NCBI GenBank assembly: GCA_003586115.2
Contig: QVOM02000126.1
Span: 60,403,433-60,467,432 of the forward strand
Direction: 5' to 3'
Length of the DNA: 64,000 nt
DNA from: Salvator merianae
Lineage: Eukaryota; Chordata; Lepidosauria; Squamata; Teiidae
Of this stretch, positions 48,706 through 61,039 are shown in pieces; the stretch's first letter is position 1; each line of letters begins with the position of its first letter. Under the pieces are notes generated by a model. The model did no database searches. It saw only the letters and a program-made list of their open reading frames with translations, and had not been told where the DNA came from. A program made the position numbers and the translations under genes.

Positions 48706-51209
48706 TAACAAACACTGTTAGCCACCTCAGAGAGACTGGAGCTTGGCCAACACAAAATGGTTCCCTTTACTTTTTGGTGGGATAATGGTAGGGGAAAGTC
48801 CTTCCTTCCATCAGGCGTGTTTTGGTGCAACAAGGAAAGCAATAGGCATGTTTTTGTGCTGGTCAAGTTGCTCATTTGTCAGCACCTTATTTCCCCCTTC
48901 TCCACCGGCTTCTGCTGCTATTGTCAGCTGCCTCAAAGAGTGAGCAGCTCAGCCAGTAGCAGCCGGTAGAGTAGGAGGAGATAAGGTGTCAATGAATGAC
49001 TCCCCCTTCTATCAGCTTTGTATTTTTTAGATTATGAACTTGAAAGCAGAAGCTGTCTTAACAGAATTTCTTTAATTCATTTTGGTAGGCTTGTTAACTG
49101 AGAAGCAGGATAAAACTTGAAAATCCTTTAATTTTTCAAATACCTTTATTCCTGATAACAATTTATCCCTGTGAATTAAGTCATACAGTTCTAAGTAAAC
49201 CTTTGTCGTGATTGGTCGTATTAGAGATTCGCTAGGGTAACACTTACATATTTATACAGAACAACTTGTTTTAGTTTAATTAATACTTTTTAAAAGTCCT
49301 TAAAGAGAATTAAGCAATTCTTTCTTACAAACCTGGCTGCCAGCCAGTCTAAATATTTCTCAAATGCACAAAGATGCTGAATATTGCTGAGTATTTTTCT
49401 TGCAACAGCTATAGTACACTAACCAGGTCTGAATCCCCCAAAAGAGAAAAAGAAAAAAGAACTTACCTTGCATGTTCTGAACTATAGATATATATACAAA
49501 TTACAGATAATTTCTAAAACATAATCACGGTCTTTCTCATTATATTCCCATTTTAAGTAAATTGTGTATCTACTCAGTGGACGACTATCTTAATGAAGAA
49601 GCCACATTCATATTTATATTTATTTATCGGGTATACAAATGCATACAGAACTGTTGAAACTGAATTTGAGTACACTTTCTGCATGGATCTGGAGAGAGCA
49701 AACATTTGCAAAGAAATGAACCCTGCTACCAAGTGTTAATTTATGTTTTTGGAGGGGTCTGGACCATATAGCATCTCTGAATGGGTGTCACAGACAAGCA
49801 TGAGAAGTTCCACTGTCTGGAATTTCTGGTGCTAGTACAGCATAGTATAGTTTTTAGTGCTTATGATGGCTTAGAATAAAATCCATATTTCTAAACCTTT
49901 ATTTTCCATTCAGTTCACCCAAATAATGGGAAGTCCTTAAACGATATCACACTTTAAAGGATTATTAACCTTTTGGAGAAAGTGCCATTTGCTGATCTAA
50001 ATTATAGGGCTTTTTAATTCATTTTTATATTACCTAATTCAAGTCATGATAGCTTCCTGCTTCTTTTGTGCTGGAGTCTTTTAAACTAAGTTTATGGGAC
50101 TTCTTAACAGCATATTTTTAGATCTTGGAAGGCTGTATTGTCACACATGAAAGCACTAGCATGCAGTCCTGGTGGGTAGAGAAATAAGATTTAAACAGTA
50201 TGTCTGAGACTGCCATTCTTTCAAAATGTATAATATGGGTTTTTTCCCTATAAAAGTGGAAAGCCGATTAGAAAACCTAATCAAAATCTAACTCATGAAT
50301 GTGTGCTTCATTCTTTGGCAGCTTTTAAAGGAATATTATGTGGAAAAATACATTTGGCTTTGCGCTTTGTGGAGTTTCATTGTTATTGTTATTCCCCCTT
50401 CACTGCAGCCGCTTACTAAGGAGGACATTTTAAATCTAAATGTGCTCAGAAGTGTTCCTGCTGGGAGCTTAAAATACAGTATAGGATTGGGTTTGTTGAA
50501 ACCATGAGCAGGTTCTACAGAAAAGTTAGCACTTATTAATGGAAAGGGGACGAAACAATTTTCATTAGTTTCTTCTCTTCCCTTTCAACCTTCTCTGCTC
50601 CCTGAAAATATGTCAGAGCGGGATATGGACACTGCAAAACAACACGTTAAAGGGGGTCAGGTACTCTCTCTCACACAGAGACACTAAATTTAAGTTCTCC
50701 TTTCTAAGATAAATGTTCTCAAAACTTTTAATTATTTCTCTGGAGCTGTTCCATGAGGTCCTTTGTTCTGGCACAGTTTCGCCTTACCCTGTTTGTTGTC
50801 AAACTTTTGCTTTGAAATGGTGTTATGTTTGGCAAACCACTTTTTAACTCCTTTTGATACCATAGTTGAGTGATATTACTACTTTTTGTTGTTAGTAGCC
50901 TTATTGTTTTTAAGGAGTATACAGATGAAGAAGAACTTCACACTGCTCTGATGTTTTGTTTTATTATTGATATGTTTATTTATATACTGCTTCTTATCGT
51001 ACAATCACAATATAAAAGTAAACAAAAACAATGGAAAAACAAAAATCAGAACGCCAAAACCAGCCCAGCCCCATTCCTTTAAAAAATTTTAAACTGAATA
51101 AAATTTGATTGAAATAAGTGAAACCAGTGACAGTAATTAAGAGCAGCGGTGGTAAGGAACCATTTGCATTGGGAAGGCTTGGGTGCAGAACTGCTAACGT
51201 TGTGACTGC

Positions 51210-51600
51210 TAACGGGGCCATGATAGCAAAGCTTGTCAGAAGGCCATCTTTCTACCCATGTGTCAAGCTCCTACTAGGCCTACAATGGTGAACTCTGTTT
51301 GATCTAAGGTATGGAGGGGAAATGACACTGTGATTTGGGAAGGAAATGGAGAGGTGGACCTGATAGGGAACTTGCAGCCAATAGTGGAGTGATGAGCAGC
51401 CACCAACCCGATTGGTCCAATAGTAGGGAAGAAGATACATTGTAAATGGTGTAAATGGTATAAATTAAGGTGTATACATATGAACAGGTACTCCTAATAA
51501 AAAATAAATGTAAGAGCTGTTTCATTGTTCTGAATAAATCCTTTTCACTTTGAACCATTGCAGCAAGGTTATTTCTGGCATCAGCCAGAGTCTGTATCAC
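51210..51600 (+). mobile_element. Candidate solo LTR
   Basis: The block has a TATAAATT box at 51459, AATAAAAAATAAATG and GAATAAATCC polyadenylation-like signals at 51498 and 51532, and then a T/C-rich U5-like run. It ends ...GTCTGTATCACA near 51601, while the left side offers TGATAGC (51221) or TGTCAGAAGG (51234) as a start. The signal order (TATA, AATAAA, short U5, CA end) is LTR-like. I could not find matching target duplications, nor a second LTR or any coding interior. Confidence 0.35.
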
Positions 51601-51837
51601 ACCATGCTTCTCTCCTCCTTCTGTATAGTTCCTCTGAGAAAGACAGGTCTGACCTTGAGGCCACCAGTTTCTGACTTACTTGAGAATATTGGATCTCTTT
51701 AAAAGAATTACTATTTTTTAAAATTATATATATATATATATAATAAGCAGTAAAATGTAAAAATACACAAACAACTCTGTAAATGTAATAAAGATGTAAA
51801 TGTTTATTTAATGAACATTAAAATTAATTATTAATAA

Positions 51838-51893
51838 ATTTTATTACGGTCACAGACCAAGATGATGATGATAACAACAACAACAACAATAAT
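51838..51893 (-). mobile_element. LINE 3' tail with GGTCTGTGACCGTAATAAA and simple repeats
   Basis: On the - strand TTGGTCTGTGACCGTAATAA with adjoining AT-rich sequence resembles the TGGTC...GACCGTAATAA seen also near 43137-43155. It is followed (+ side) by GAT, AAC and AAT simple repeats at 51861-51893. Confidence 0.45.
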
Positions 51894-52629
51894 AAAATAC
51901 ATGGTTAAAATCATAGCAGATATAAAATCAGTATAATAAAATGTGTAAATTATAAAATCTTCTGCAGTATGTGCAGAAGAAGTAAAATAAACTACATATG
52001 TTAACAGTCTTGTCTGCTAGAACCAGTTAGAGCTTTTCTTAGCTTGATTGCACAAGCACAAAACTGGGCCACATTCAGGGTTGTCCGGGGATGCTTGTCT
52101 TCTGTTAGATGTTTTAGATAGTAAGCATCTTAACTCTGTTACAAGAGACTCAGGGGGAAAAAACAACAACAAAAAAACCCCATTACAATGCTGCTGTCTT
52201 ATGTTCCTAAGTTAAAGGTAGAAGAGTACATGCTAAAAAAAAAACCCCATCAAAATGGGTAGGACTGGTATGGTTGTGGAAAATTAGATGTTGGTAGGCA
52301 GTGAAACTATGTTAAATTCTGATGTTCCATACTTGCTGAGATAATAAATAAATCACATGACTTTTGAACTGCTTCCATCAGTGATTACCATATTTGCTTG
52401 ATGCAATTTATTATAGCTGTGCTCTTCATAATCTCAAGTTGATAAGGTTTTTTGATTTTGGTTTTGTTTTCCCTCCAGTGCAAACTATTTTCCAGATACA
52501 GGCATACCAGAGGACCTTGAATAATATGTTTCCAACCTCTGGTCATGGTCTGTTGAGCAGCTAGGAGCAGGAAGTAGAGCACCGTTTTTTGTTTAACACT
52601 CTTATTATCACCTTTATCCATATCCAATT

Positions 52630-54047
52630 TGGGTGCGATAAGACATCATGTCGATAATCTGTATTGGGGGGGAATGAGGATCTAGTGCATGCTCCAGTCA
52701 TTATCACATTTGAATTATAACATGGACTCAATTCGGATTTGCTCGTTCTCATTCCTCATTTTTCCCATGCCCAGAATAGGAAAACTGTACTTTTCTCTCT
52801 CCACCCCTCATCAAATTTCCCTCCCTGACTAGTGATTGGATACAATCCTAGCATAGGAATGCTGACTTTATAGGAGCAGGAAAGTCAAACTCCTCCCTCA
52901 GTGTTTCCCTACTGCTGCATCAGAACATGGATTTCTTTGGCAGGATTACTGGTCACTCATCTTTTGTTCTTGCTCCTCCTCCAACCTGTATTCACCCAAA
53001 CATAACTTCCACATCTACTACACATTCACTTGTTGAATTTATTTTCCTTTTTTGTGCAAATATACAATTTCAAAGCACCGTGCAATGGGAAAGAAAAGAG
53101 GAGAATGTGTGAGAAGATCAGTTCTCATAATAGTGAAGTTAGTGGGCAGCGAATGGACTGCCCCTTCCCCCTCCTGAGACATCCACTGTGACATGTGTCC
53201 ATAATGAAGTTGTGTGATGCTGATGGCAAAGTTGATGGTGACATGGATCATTGTTGGTGTAAGGGGACTGTGTTCCCAAACAGTCACAGCTTGTACTGTG
53301 TTATTTGCTTTAGAGCAACTGAAGCACAGTGCCGTTTTTGCATAAAGATCTTTTTTTAATAAAAGGAAACTTTTCCCTTGTACACTGCCAAAGGAAAAGG
53401 GAGGAAACATTGTGTTGTTCTCCTTGCAGGGATGGAAGAGAAAGGAAAATGGAGGATAAATGGTCATTTTCCTTGTAGGAATGTGAGAGAAAGGAAAATG
53501 GAGGATACATTGTCCTTCTTGCAGGGATGGGAGATAAAGGAGGAGGCATATATTTTGAGAGTGGATTATAGTGCCCAGCCAACTATGGAACAGGGTGTTG
53601 CCCACGGCATAAATTCCACAGCATTTTCTGTTTTGTTAAAAATCAAAGAGTTTGAGGGTGCAAAATGGGACAACACAGCAGATACCAGGAAATATTTGCC
53701 AGGTGCTGTGCTCTCTTCCCACCCCAGTAAGTTTTCATCCTTCTGACTACAATGCCCATGACAAAGTCTGTCATTGGAAGGGAGGAAATGTGGAGCCCTC
53801 CCTCTGCACATCCAGAAAAGTATGGTTCCACCCAAAATAATCAACTTGCATGTTCTCGCTTTGCAAAATGAAATTGGCTAACAATCTGACACTTGCTCAG
53901 AACTCACTTAATCTAAATGCAAAATAGTCTTAATTTGGGCAATTTAATCCAGAAAAAGAGTGGAAAAGGCATTATTTTGTCAGGACAATTGGAACTGAAA
54001 ACAGCTTTGAAAATTGATTAAATGCTGTGTCTGACCACACCCTTTAG
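52630..54047. repeat. Unnamed dispersed repeat, copy 1 (with internal minisatellite)
   Basis: Several blocks match copy 2 at 56170-57098 in the same order: CAGAACATGGATTTCTTTGG; GCGAATGGACTGCCCCTTCC; CAAAGTCTGTCATTGGAAGG; GCCCTCCCTCTGCACATCC; AATTTAATCCAGAAAAA; GAACTGAAAACAGC. About 400 bp of extra sequence lies in the middle. Ends are approximate. Probably a non-autonomous DNA transposon, but no terminal repeats or target duplication were confirmed. Confidence 0.65.
53390..53545. repeat. Degenerate minisatellite, three units of about 46-51 bp
   Basis: Each unit starts AAAGGAAAAxGGAGGAxA and ends CCTTGCAGGGATGGxAGAG. The three units differ by a few substitutions and small indels. This array creates the long - strand open frame (53039-53605) with its repeated F-S-F-L-x-H-P-x-K pattern, which is therefore not a gene. 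Confidence 0.8.
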
Positions 54048-54249
54048 GTTGTAATCAGTTGGCTCAACCAAAATAGTAGTGACATCACTTTTAATTTCTT
54101 GTCAAAATTTGGCAATGGTGGAACATTGCAATTATGTATGGAGATACATGCCAACAGAATGTCAGCCATATCAGAAGGCATAGGGAGGTTAGCTACAGAT
54201 TTTCTAGATTTAAAAATGCCAACTATTTCTGCTTGAATGGATCTCTTTA

Positions 54250-54640
54250 AAGGCTGTTTGCAGGGAATCGAGAGCCAGTGAAAGTTTTGCCTCCGTCTTC
54301 TGCTTGAGAATGCCCAGAAGCAAATAGTGGGCTAATGTGTGAGACGGGATGTCGGATTAGATGGGTCATGGGCTGATTCAGCAGGACTCTTTTTATATTC
54401 TTATCTAGAATGGATGCCTAGGTACTACCTCCATGCTGGAGAGACAGGCATGATGCCTCTATAGGCGATTTGCCTACAGAGATCAGGTTGGGGTTGAGAT
54501 CAGGTTGGGGTTTTGCCTTTGTTTTCTGCTTGAGAATACCCAGAAGATAATGGTGGACCTCTGTGTGAGACAGGATGCTGGACTAGATTGGTTGTTGCCT
54601 GATCCAGCAGGACTTCTCTTACATTCTAATGAATAACGGG
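54250..54640 (+). mobile_element. Two CR1 3' ends in tandem
   Basis: The first (54250-54402) runs from TTTGCAGGGAATCGAGAGCC to a TATTCTTATC tail. The second (54403-54635) from AGAATGGATGCCTAGGTACT to CTTCTCTTACATTCTAATG. Both contain CTGCTTGAGAATxCCCAGAAG and GATGxxGGAxTAGATxGG. Confidence 0.82.
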
Positions 54641-55527
54641 CTCATTTCAAAATGATTGGCTCACTTCATATGTAATCAATTGCTTTCTTACAACTCCAGC
54701 AACCAGACCTCTGAATAACTTTGAACTATTCTTCATCACTGAAACTATGGTGCTGTGTCCAAAATATATTCAGTTTTCATAAGTATGAAAAAAAAAAGAC
54801 TAAATTACAACAATGCTGGGAAATCAACTTGGGTTCCCCGTTCTCAAAGCAGCTGTCAACTGCCTTTGCCAGGGCTCTAGAAAATACTTTGAAATGTAGA
54901 ATTTTTTGATAATTCTGATTTTCCACTATGCTCTAAAGGGTCTTAAAGCTCAGTAAGTTTCCCAGGCTCTCCCTTGTTACTTTGAGAGAGGAACACACTG
55001 GGTTCAGGATAAAAGAGGGAAGGAAGAATTACTGCAAATGTCTCCTTGTGTGAATTTCTTTGAATATGGCCACATAGTTTGTTTTTGCTTTTATTGTGCT
55101 GATCTTATTACAGTCTTTTGTGGAAAAAGGAATGCTGTAGCAGTTGTGGTTTTTTTATTTTATTTTAAAGAACGTGTCTTAAGAGAAGCTTTGACAGAGA
55201 TGACAAGTTTTTGATAATATAGTGCAGCATAACAGAATTCATAAAGGTGAGAGCATGTCAACAGAGAAATGCTGACAGTAGAAGCTCTAATATTTTGAAA
55301 ATGTATTTGCCTTTTAATAGGAGTTCAAGGTCAGCCGGTATTGCAGGCAATTTCTAATCCAGCTATTCCTTTTGCTTGTCATCTTATTGTCACCATCTAG
55401 ATAGTTTTCTCCCTCTTTGCTTTCATCCTGACAGTATGGTCATATTTCTGAGCTGTTAGGCATCATCAGGAAGCAGGTTTTTTTTTTTTAAAAAAGTTGA
55501 ATTGTATCCTTAAAGAAGGTACATGAT

Positions 55528-55585
55528 CCTCCCTCCCTCCCTCCCTCCCTCCCTTCCTTCCTTCCTTCCTTCCTTCCTTCCTTCT
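55528..55585. repeat. Compound (CCCT)n(CCTT)n microsatellite
   Basis: About 25 bases of CCCT then about 33 bases of CTTC, all pyrimidine on the + strand. Confidence 0.96.
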
Positions 55586-56094
55586 CTCTTGGCAAATAAA
55601 TAAAACTGGTAAAAGGGTGTTAAATGTTTAACTTTATAGACAGAAATAATATTCCTTTTTATATTCCTTTATAATTGAGACAATTGGAATTCTAGATTTA
55701 GAGTGAGACTTACTGCTGTTTGAATCTAAGAGGTAATCTCTCTGGAAATGTCCAAATCATATGTAGGCAAAGGCTTGTAATTTCATGCTTTGGTTTTTGA
55801 AGCATTGAGCTACCATGCTTCTGTGTTATAGGCAACATATTAGTCTCACAAAAGGGAGGAAAAGCAAGTGAATGACTTCCTTAACAGCTGCAGCATTGTT
55901 AAAGAGCCCATTATAGTTGCAGTGAAAAGTATGGGGACAGGAAAGAAGTGAGAGAAGTATGCTTGAAGGCAGCCTTTTGCATGTAGTTCTCTTAAACCCA
56001 ACTGAAACATTCTCCAATTTTCATTTAAGACAGATTTCTTGCTTGATCTCCTCCTGATAGTAGTTTCCTACTGTGGAGGCTTTATCAAAACTAT

Positions 56095-56169
56095 TCTGCT
56101 AAATTATTTAATTATTTTTCTATCCAGCCCTATGCGCAAAGATCTTGGGACAGGTCACAATATAACATA
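56095..56169 (-). mobile_element. LINE 3' tail remnant
   Basis: On the - strand TGTGACCTGTCCCAAGATCT through GCTGGATAGAAAAATAATTA has the L2-type tail layout, directly next to repeat copy 2. Confidence 0.4.
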
Positions 56170-57098
56170 GGGGTGGACAAGTCAAGTTCTGCCCTCCGTA
56201 TGTCCCTGCAACTGCCTCAGAACATGGATTCACTTGGCGGTGTTACTAGTCATTCGCCATCTGCTCCTTCTCCCCCTCCATCTTGTATCTATACAAGCAA
56301 AGCTTTAATACCACATGTACTGCACAATTAAGCTTCTTAAAGGGCAGATGGCGATTTCTGCTCCATTGCAACGGCACTTTTGCACGTTGCGCAATTTAAG
56401 AGTAGCACGAAAGCAGGGAGAGGTCTGTGAAGAGGGGGAAATGTGAGGGGGAAACATGGGGGGGGCTGTATTATCGTAATAGTGTAGTTAATGGCCAGCA
56501 AATGGACTCTGCCTCACCTCCCCCCAAGAGATCCACAGCAGCCTGTGTCCCACTATGTGGCTGTGTGCTGTCCATGGCAAAACTGATACTGAGTGGGTTC
56601 TTTGTTGGGGCAAAAAAACTGCACCCCCAAACCGGTGCAGTCTGGTTTTTGGTTTAATCAGCAGATGGAAGTGGAGGAAGCCTTTACTTTCTTCCTGGCA
56701 GTGTTGAATGGGGGATGAAGGAAGAGAAAGAACCGTATGTTTAGCAAAGTTTTCTTTTCTCCTGGCGGCAGGGGAAGGGGAGATAAAAGAGGTGGAAGGA
56801 ACTACTGTGATTCCTGCCCACCCACAAAGTCTGTCATTGGACTGCAGGAAGTGGGAAGCCCTCCCTCTGCACGCCCCCCAAAAAGTACAGTCCCTCCCAA
56901 ATAGTCTCCTTCCGCGTTCTCACATTGCAAAGTAAAGCGGCCTAGCGAACTGGAACGGCTTGAGAACTCATGAAATCTGAATGTAAAGTAGTCCAGGTTT
57001 CGCCAATTTAGTCCAGAAAAACTATGGAAAGGTAAGATCATGTCGGGCCAGGGAGAACTGAAAACGGCCTGTGATTAAATTCCGTATCGGAATGCAGC
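56170..57098. repeat. Unnamed dispersed repeat, copy 2
   Basis: Collinear with copy 1 (52630-54047) but lacking its minisatellite. Matching words include CAGAACATGGATTCACTTGG, GCAAATGGACTCTGCC, CAAAGTCTGTCATTGGACTG, GCCCTCCCTCTGCACGCC and AATTTAGTCCAGAAAAAC. The right end is GAATGCAGCCCT. Locally GC-richer than its surroundings. Confidence 0.65.
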
Positions 57099-57344
57099 CC
57101 TAGTTAAGAGTTTTTGAGGATACGGAAAAGACTGGTCATCAGCAATGGCTAAAAAAATTAACGTTGGCAACTGCCTCACACAGGTGACAAGAAAGATATG
57201 AATATGGTATAAAAAAATCCCTGCTAGATTATATCAGTATCTAGTCCAGCAGCGTGTTTTCACTGTGGCAAGGAGTTGCATATGGCAAATCACATGCTAG
57301 GGCATATGTATATACCATGCCCTGCTCATAGTCTCACATGATTT

Positions 57345-57440
57345 GGACTTACATTGCACTCCACCAGAGTCCCAGAGTGGTGAACCAGTGCAACAACAAA
57401 TAAAATTAATAAAATCCTTAAAATACATTGTAAGTAAAGA
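57345..57440 (-). mobile_element. LINE 3' tail remnant
   Basis: On the - strand CTGGTTCACCACTCTGGGAC and CTGGTGGAGTGCAATGTAAG, with AT-rich AAATTTTATTT-like sequence on the other side, follow the same tail pattern; eroded. Confidence 0.35.
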
Positions 57441-57966
57441 CATAATCTCTATGCACTAATACCTAAAATCTAAAATGAAATATATAAAACAACAACAAAA
57501 CAAATCAGAATAATACATAAAAGCCCAGGCTAAAAATGAAAACTACATGCCAAAAATATAATCTACCTGGCAATATTATGGAAAAATAGTTTCCAAAAAT
57601 CTATTCCAAAAAAAGGATTTCACTTTCTCCCTTCTTGAGCCATTCCTGGCATTTCTAAAGAGAGTCATCTAGTTTGGAACACCTAAATGCCTTTGTTTTT
57701 GGATCAAAGATCAGGATTTTTCATCAGCATCCTTCAGAATGATACCTGGAATGAATCAGGACAAGAAGAGATAAGTGATCTGTTGGGGTTTTTTTCCCCT
57801 TTATTTTTCCTTTCTGTGCTGCAGCTTTGTTTTATTTTTTCTCGAGATCCCTGGATGGGGGGGAAGTAATGAACAAGTGAAGCTTTCTTGAGAATACTTC
57901 AGGATAAGATTGTGAGATCATAAGATTTTAAAACAAAGACTTGAAACAAGTTAGAAGACTTGTGGA

Positions 57967-58206
57967 GTGGAAACTATATCATCTGTGCCCATTGTTGGAT
58001 ACCATCTGTGGCCTGCCGAATGTGAACTTTCAATATCCAGAGCTTTGGCATCAGTAGAACTGAAGGACCCTGCAAAGCAGCTCTTCAAAAGTCAACACTT
58101 CCTGGCCCCAGTAATTCAGCTGCTGGGCAGATACCAAAGCGGGTTGCACCGTTGGAGGAGCCACTTTGAGGAAGAACGAAGGCGAAGGCCACTCTACCTG
58201 GTCTAG
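57967..58206 (+). other. Unidentified coding-like ORF (79 codons)
   Basis: METISSVPIVGYHLWPAECE, then SVELKDPAKQLFKSQHFLAP VIQLLGRYQSGLHRWRSHFE and EERRRRPLYLV stop. The sequence has normal amino-acid composition and an amphipathic, arginine-rich end, unlike the biased chance frames around it. No splice sites or relatives are apparent to me. It may be part of a mobile element or a retrocopy. Confidence 0.3.
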
Positions 58207-60233
58207 GTCCTTCAGGTTTTTTTTTTTAATTTTTCTGTGGAAGGGGTTTTGGTAGTCTTGGGTATTTTAAACATTTGTTGCCTGTTACTTTGCCTGTTGT
58301 TTAATATTGTTTTAGCTTTTATATTTGTCCAGTGTTTCAGTTTTAGGAGGAGGGAATAATATGTCAAGGCAGGGAAGGAGGGTGGAATTGTCACAGGGGG
58401 CTGCCATTGCTGTGTGATTGGCAGGGGGAGGGGGAGATATGGCAGTGGAAGGCTGAAAAATCAAATTAGGAGGAGGAGTGTTAGATGCATTAAAGCTATT
58501 ACTCCTTCTGGTCTGCTTCCATCCAACAGAGTTTGGGAATGTCTGTCAGCTGGCCCATGCTCTGGTATCACTGCTCTTGATTGCCAAGTTACTCCAAAAT
58601 GCTGCATAACCTGCATCTGAGAGGTTTCTTCAAATTCAGTAAAATGTATTGATGTTGTTTAGATCATCAGTGAAAGTTACAAATTCCTTTATCTGATAAA
58701 AATTTGAATGGCAACCTGTTTGTGAGAAGAGCATAATAGGTATTTCAATTGCCTTGCTTTTGTCTTGTTTGCATTCCTTGAAAGATTACATTCTCCTACT
58801 AACTGGGCAACTCTGTTCCATACCAGAGGTTTTGTTACAGGGAAGGTCACATTGTTAGCAGGAAAACAACAGTGTTCTGGATGTATAAGTGGCATGAAAA
58901 ATGTAATCAGTGCCTGACATAATGCTCATCTGGCGCACTATTTGTTGAACTGCTGTGCACTCTGTGTGCTGTTTCATTTCAGCATCACAAATACGTTCGT
59001 GTGCTGTCGATCTCTGACATGCATTTACCTTTATATGTAAAGAATAAGTAAATAACTAAATCCTAAGGTGCATGCCACTTTTTTGTATGCTGATGTATTC
59101 TAACCTATGCGATAAAGAATTCTATTTAATTTACAAGTCTGTGTAAACAAAATGAAATTCTTAAGTATGCAAGCAGAATATTGTCCAATTTGCTTCATTG
59201 TGACTTGTTGTTCACCTTCACATAACTTCCTCTTTACGTAAAAGAACTTTCTGTTCACACTTCCTTTTGATGTGCTATTGAGATTTCAAAATATTTGCTG
59301 TTTCAGCCGTATGATTAAAGATGGATTTTTTTTTCTAAATGCCGTATTTGACTGCGTATTTGCTTTTGTACAAATCTTTCCGTGAAAGCAGAACTGCTTT
59401 CAAAGGGCCTCTGTGGAAGTTTTGCACAGTAGGATTTTCAGGAAGTAGCTGCCAAGGCTGACAGCTGCAAGTGCCTGGATTTTTTTTTTCTTTTTTATTA
59501 GGTACTGTATTTCATTTTCATGTCGTAATGTATTTATCTTAGGGAAAGCTTATTCAAAGATAAGGAGAATAACTAACATTTATGCATTTGTCCTGTGTGT
59601 GAGTAAAGAGCCCACAATTTTGAGAATATAGTTATCAAGTTTGCATATCATGCTAAACCATGACTGAGCATGATGCGCACAAGTGACAATGAATTTCAAT
59701 TTTTCATGCTGCACTAACCCCCTCTGAGAGGAAATACATAGACTATTTCACCTTTAATTAATCCTGCTTTCCTATCCTATTTAGACTAGCGTTTAATTTG
59801 AACAAGCAAATGTCTGAAACCATGATTTGAATTATGTTGTTGGAAGCTAACGTAGGTTATTGTTAATCACCATTAAAATTAAAATGCTGTTGCATATTGC
59901 TTGCACATTCCACCAGGTGTAACAAGTAGAGTTTAGCTCCATTGTCAATTTGCATCCTAACCATGGATTTGGGGATTATCAAAGTAGATTTTCCTTCACC
60001 AAATTGATTTGTGTCCTAGGATTGGTAAAAGTATCTTCTTAACATTTAAAATATCCTTAATGTAACTATCTTTTGTAATTGTTGAGGCATTTATTGTTTC
60101 CAGATTCAAAACTACCAATATCTTTTAGTTTAGTATCACCTTCCGATAGCAACTGAAGTAGCTATTAATTTTTCTAATTTCAGTTTGCAACTCCTAATAT
60201 TTTATTACCTTTCCAAGCCTTTTAGGCTGCATC

Positions 60234-60590
60234 CACACACAGGTTAAAAAGTCAAACCCTCTGAAGATGGATGGCATAGCTATATCCAAAAGTTTAGATT
60301 CTCAGAAGAACTGCAGAACACGGCACAACAACCCCAAAACTGCTAAAAAATAGAAATGAGATTGAAACCAGCTGTGGAAGCCTACATTCTACTAGTTTAA
60401 AAAACGGTTAAAATGTGGCTTAGAGCTGGTAGCTGCAACATGCTTGTGTTGCCATTCCATTTCTAATCCATAGTGTGCTTCCTAAATTGCATTTTATGGT
60501 CTTTACTGTGGATTAGAGGTAGGATGGAAACACTAGCTATCACAGGCTACCATCTTTAAGCTGTTTCTAGGCTGCTTTTTATTGCATCAA
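60234..60590. mobile_element. MITE, AGGCTGCATC family, decayed right end
   Basis: Starts AGGCTGCATCCACACACAG. Near its right side is TAAGCTGTTTCTAGGCTGCT, parallel to TAAGCTGCTTTTGGGCTGCT in the copy at 30531. The final GATGCAGCCT arm is degraded (TTGCATC). Confidence 0.55.
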
Positions 60591-61039
60591 TTTCATCTTT
60601 TGGTATCACCACTTCTGTGAACTAAACTTGCTTCATTTCTATAACTATAATCAAGTTTAAATTTTCACAAGTTCTTGTCATTTTCATTTTATGCATTTTT
60701 TCCTCATAATGTGTCCCCAGAGGATTTTTGACTCTGTAAATCCATATATTTTGTACAGATTTCAATGTGCTATAATTACAGCCTTATCCTAATAATGGTT
60801 ATAGTCAGTCTGAGCTAGTGCTTTGCTGCAAGCACTAACTGTGTGATAAATTTTTTCATCCTTTGTTTCAGGTAGCCAGCATTTGCTGTTTTTACTAATT
60901 TTCTAATATTTTGATTTTTATGGCATTTATGTGAAGTGGCTATTCTTGTGCTGAATCAATCAATCCTTGGTCTCCTTTTCCCCTTGACAGTTATAGCCTA
61001 TCTATATCTTTCTGTGGAAAGAAAACACAAATAATTGTT

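Noticed and set aside
53039..53605. 188-codon - strand open frame
   Set aside because: Its repetitive protein mirrors the 46-51 bp minisatellite inside a dispersed repeat; not a gene.
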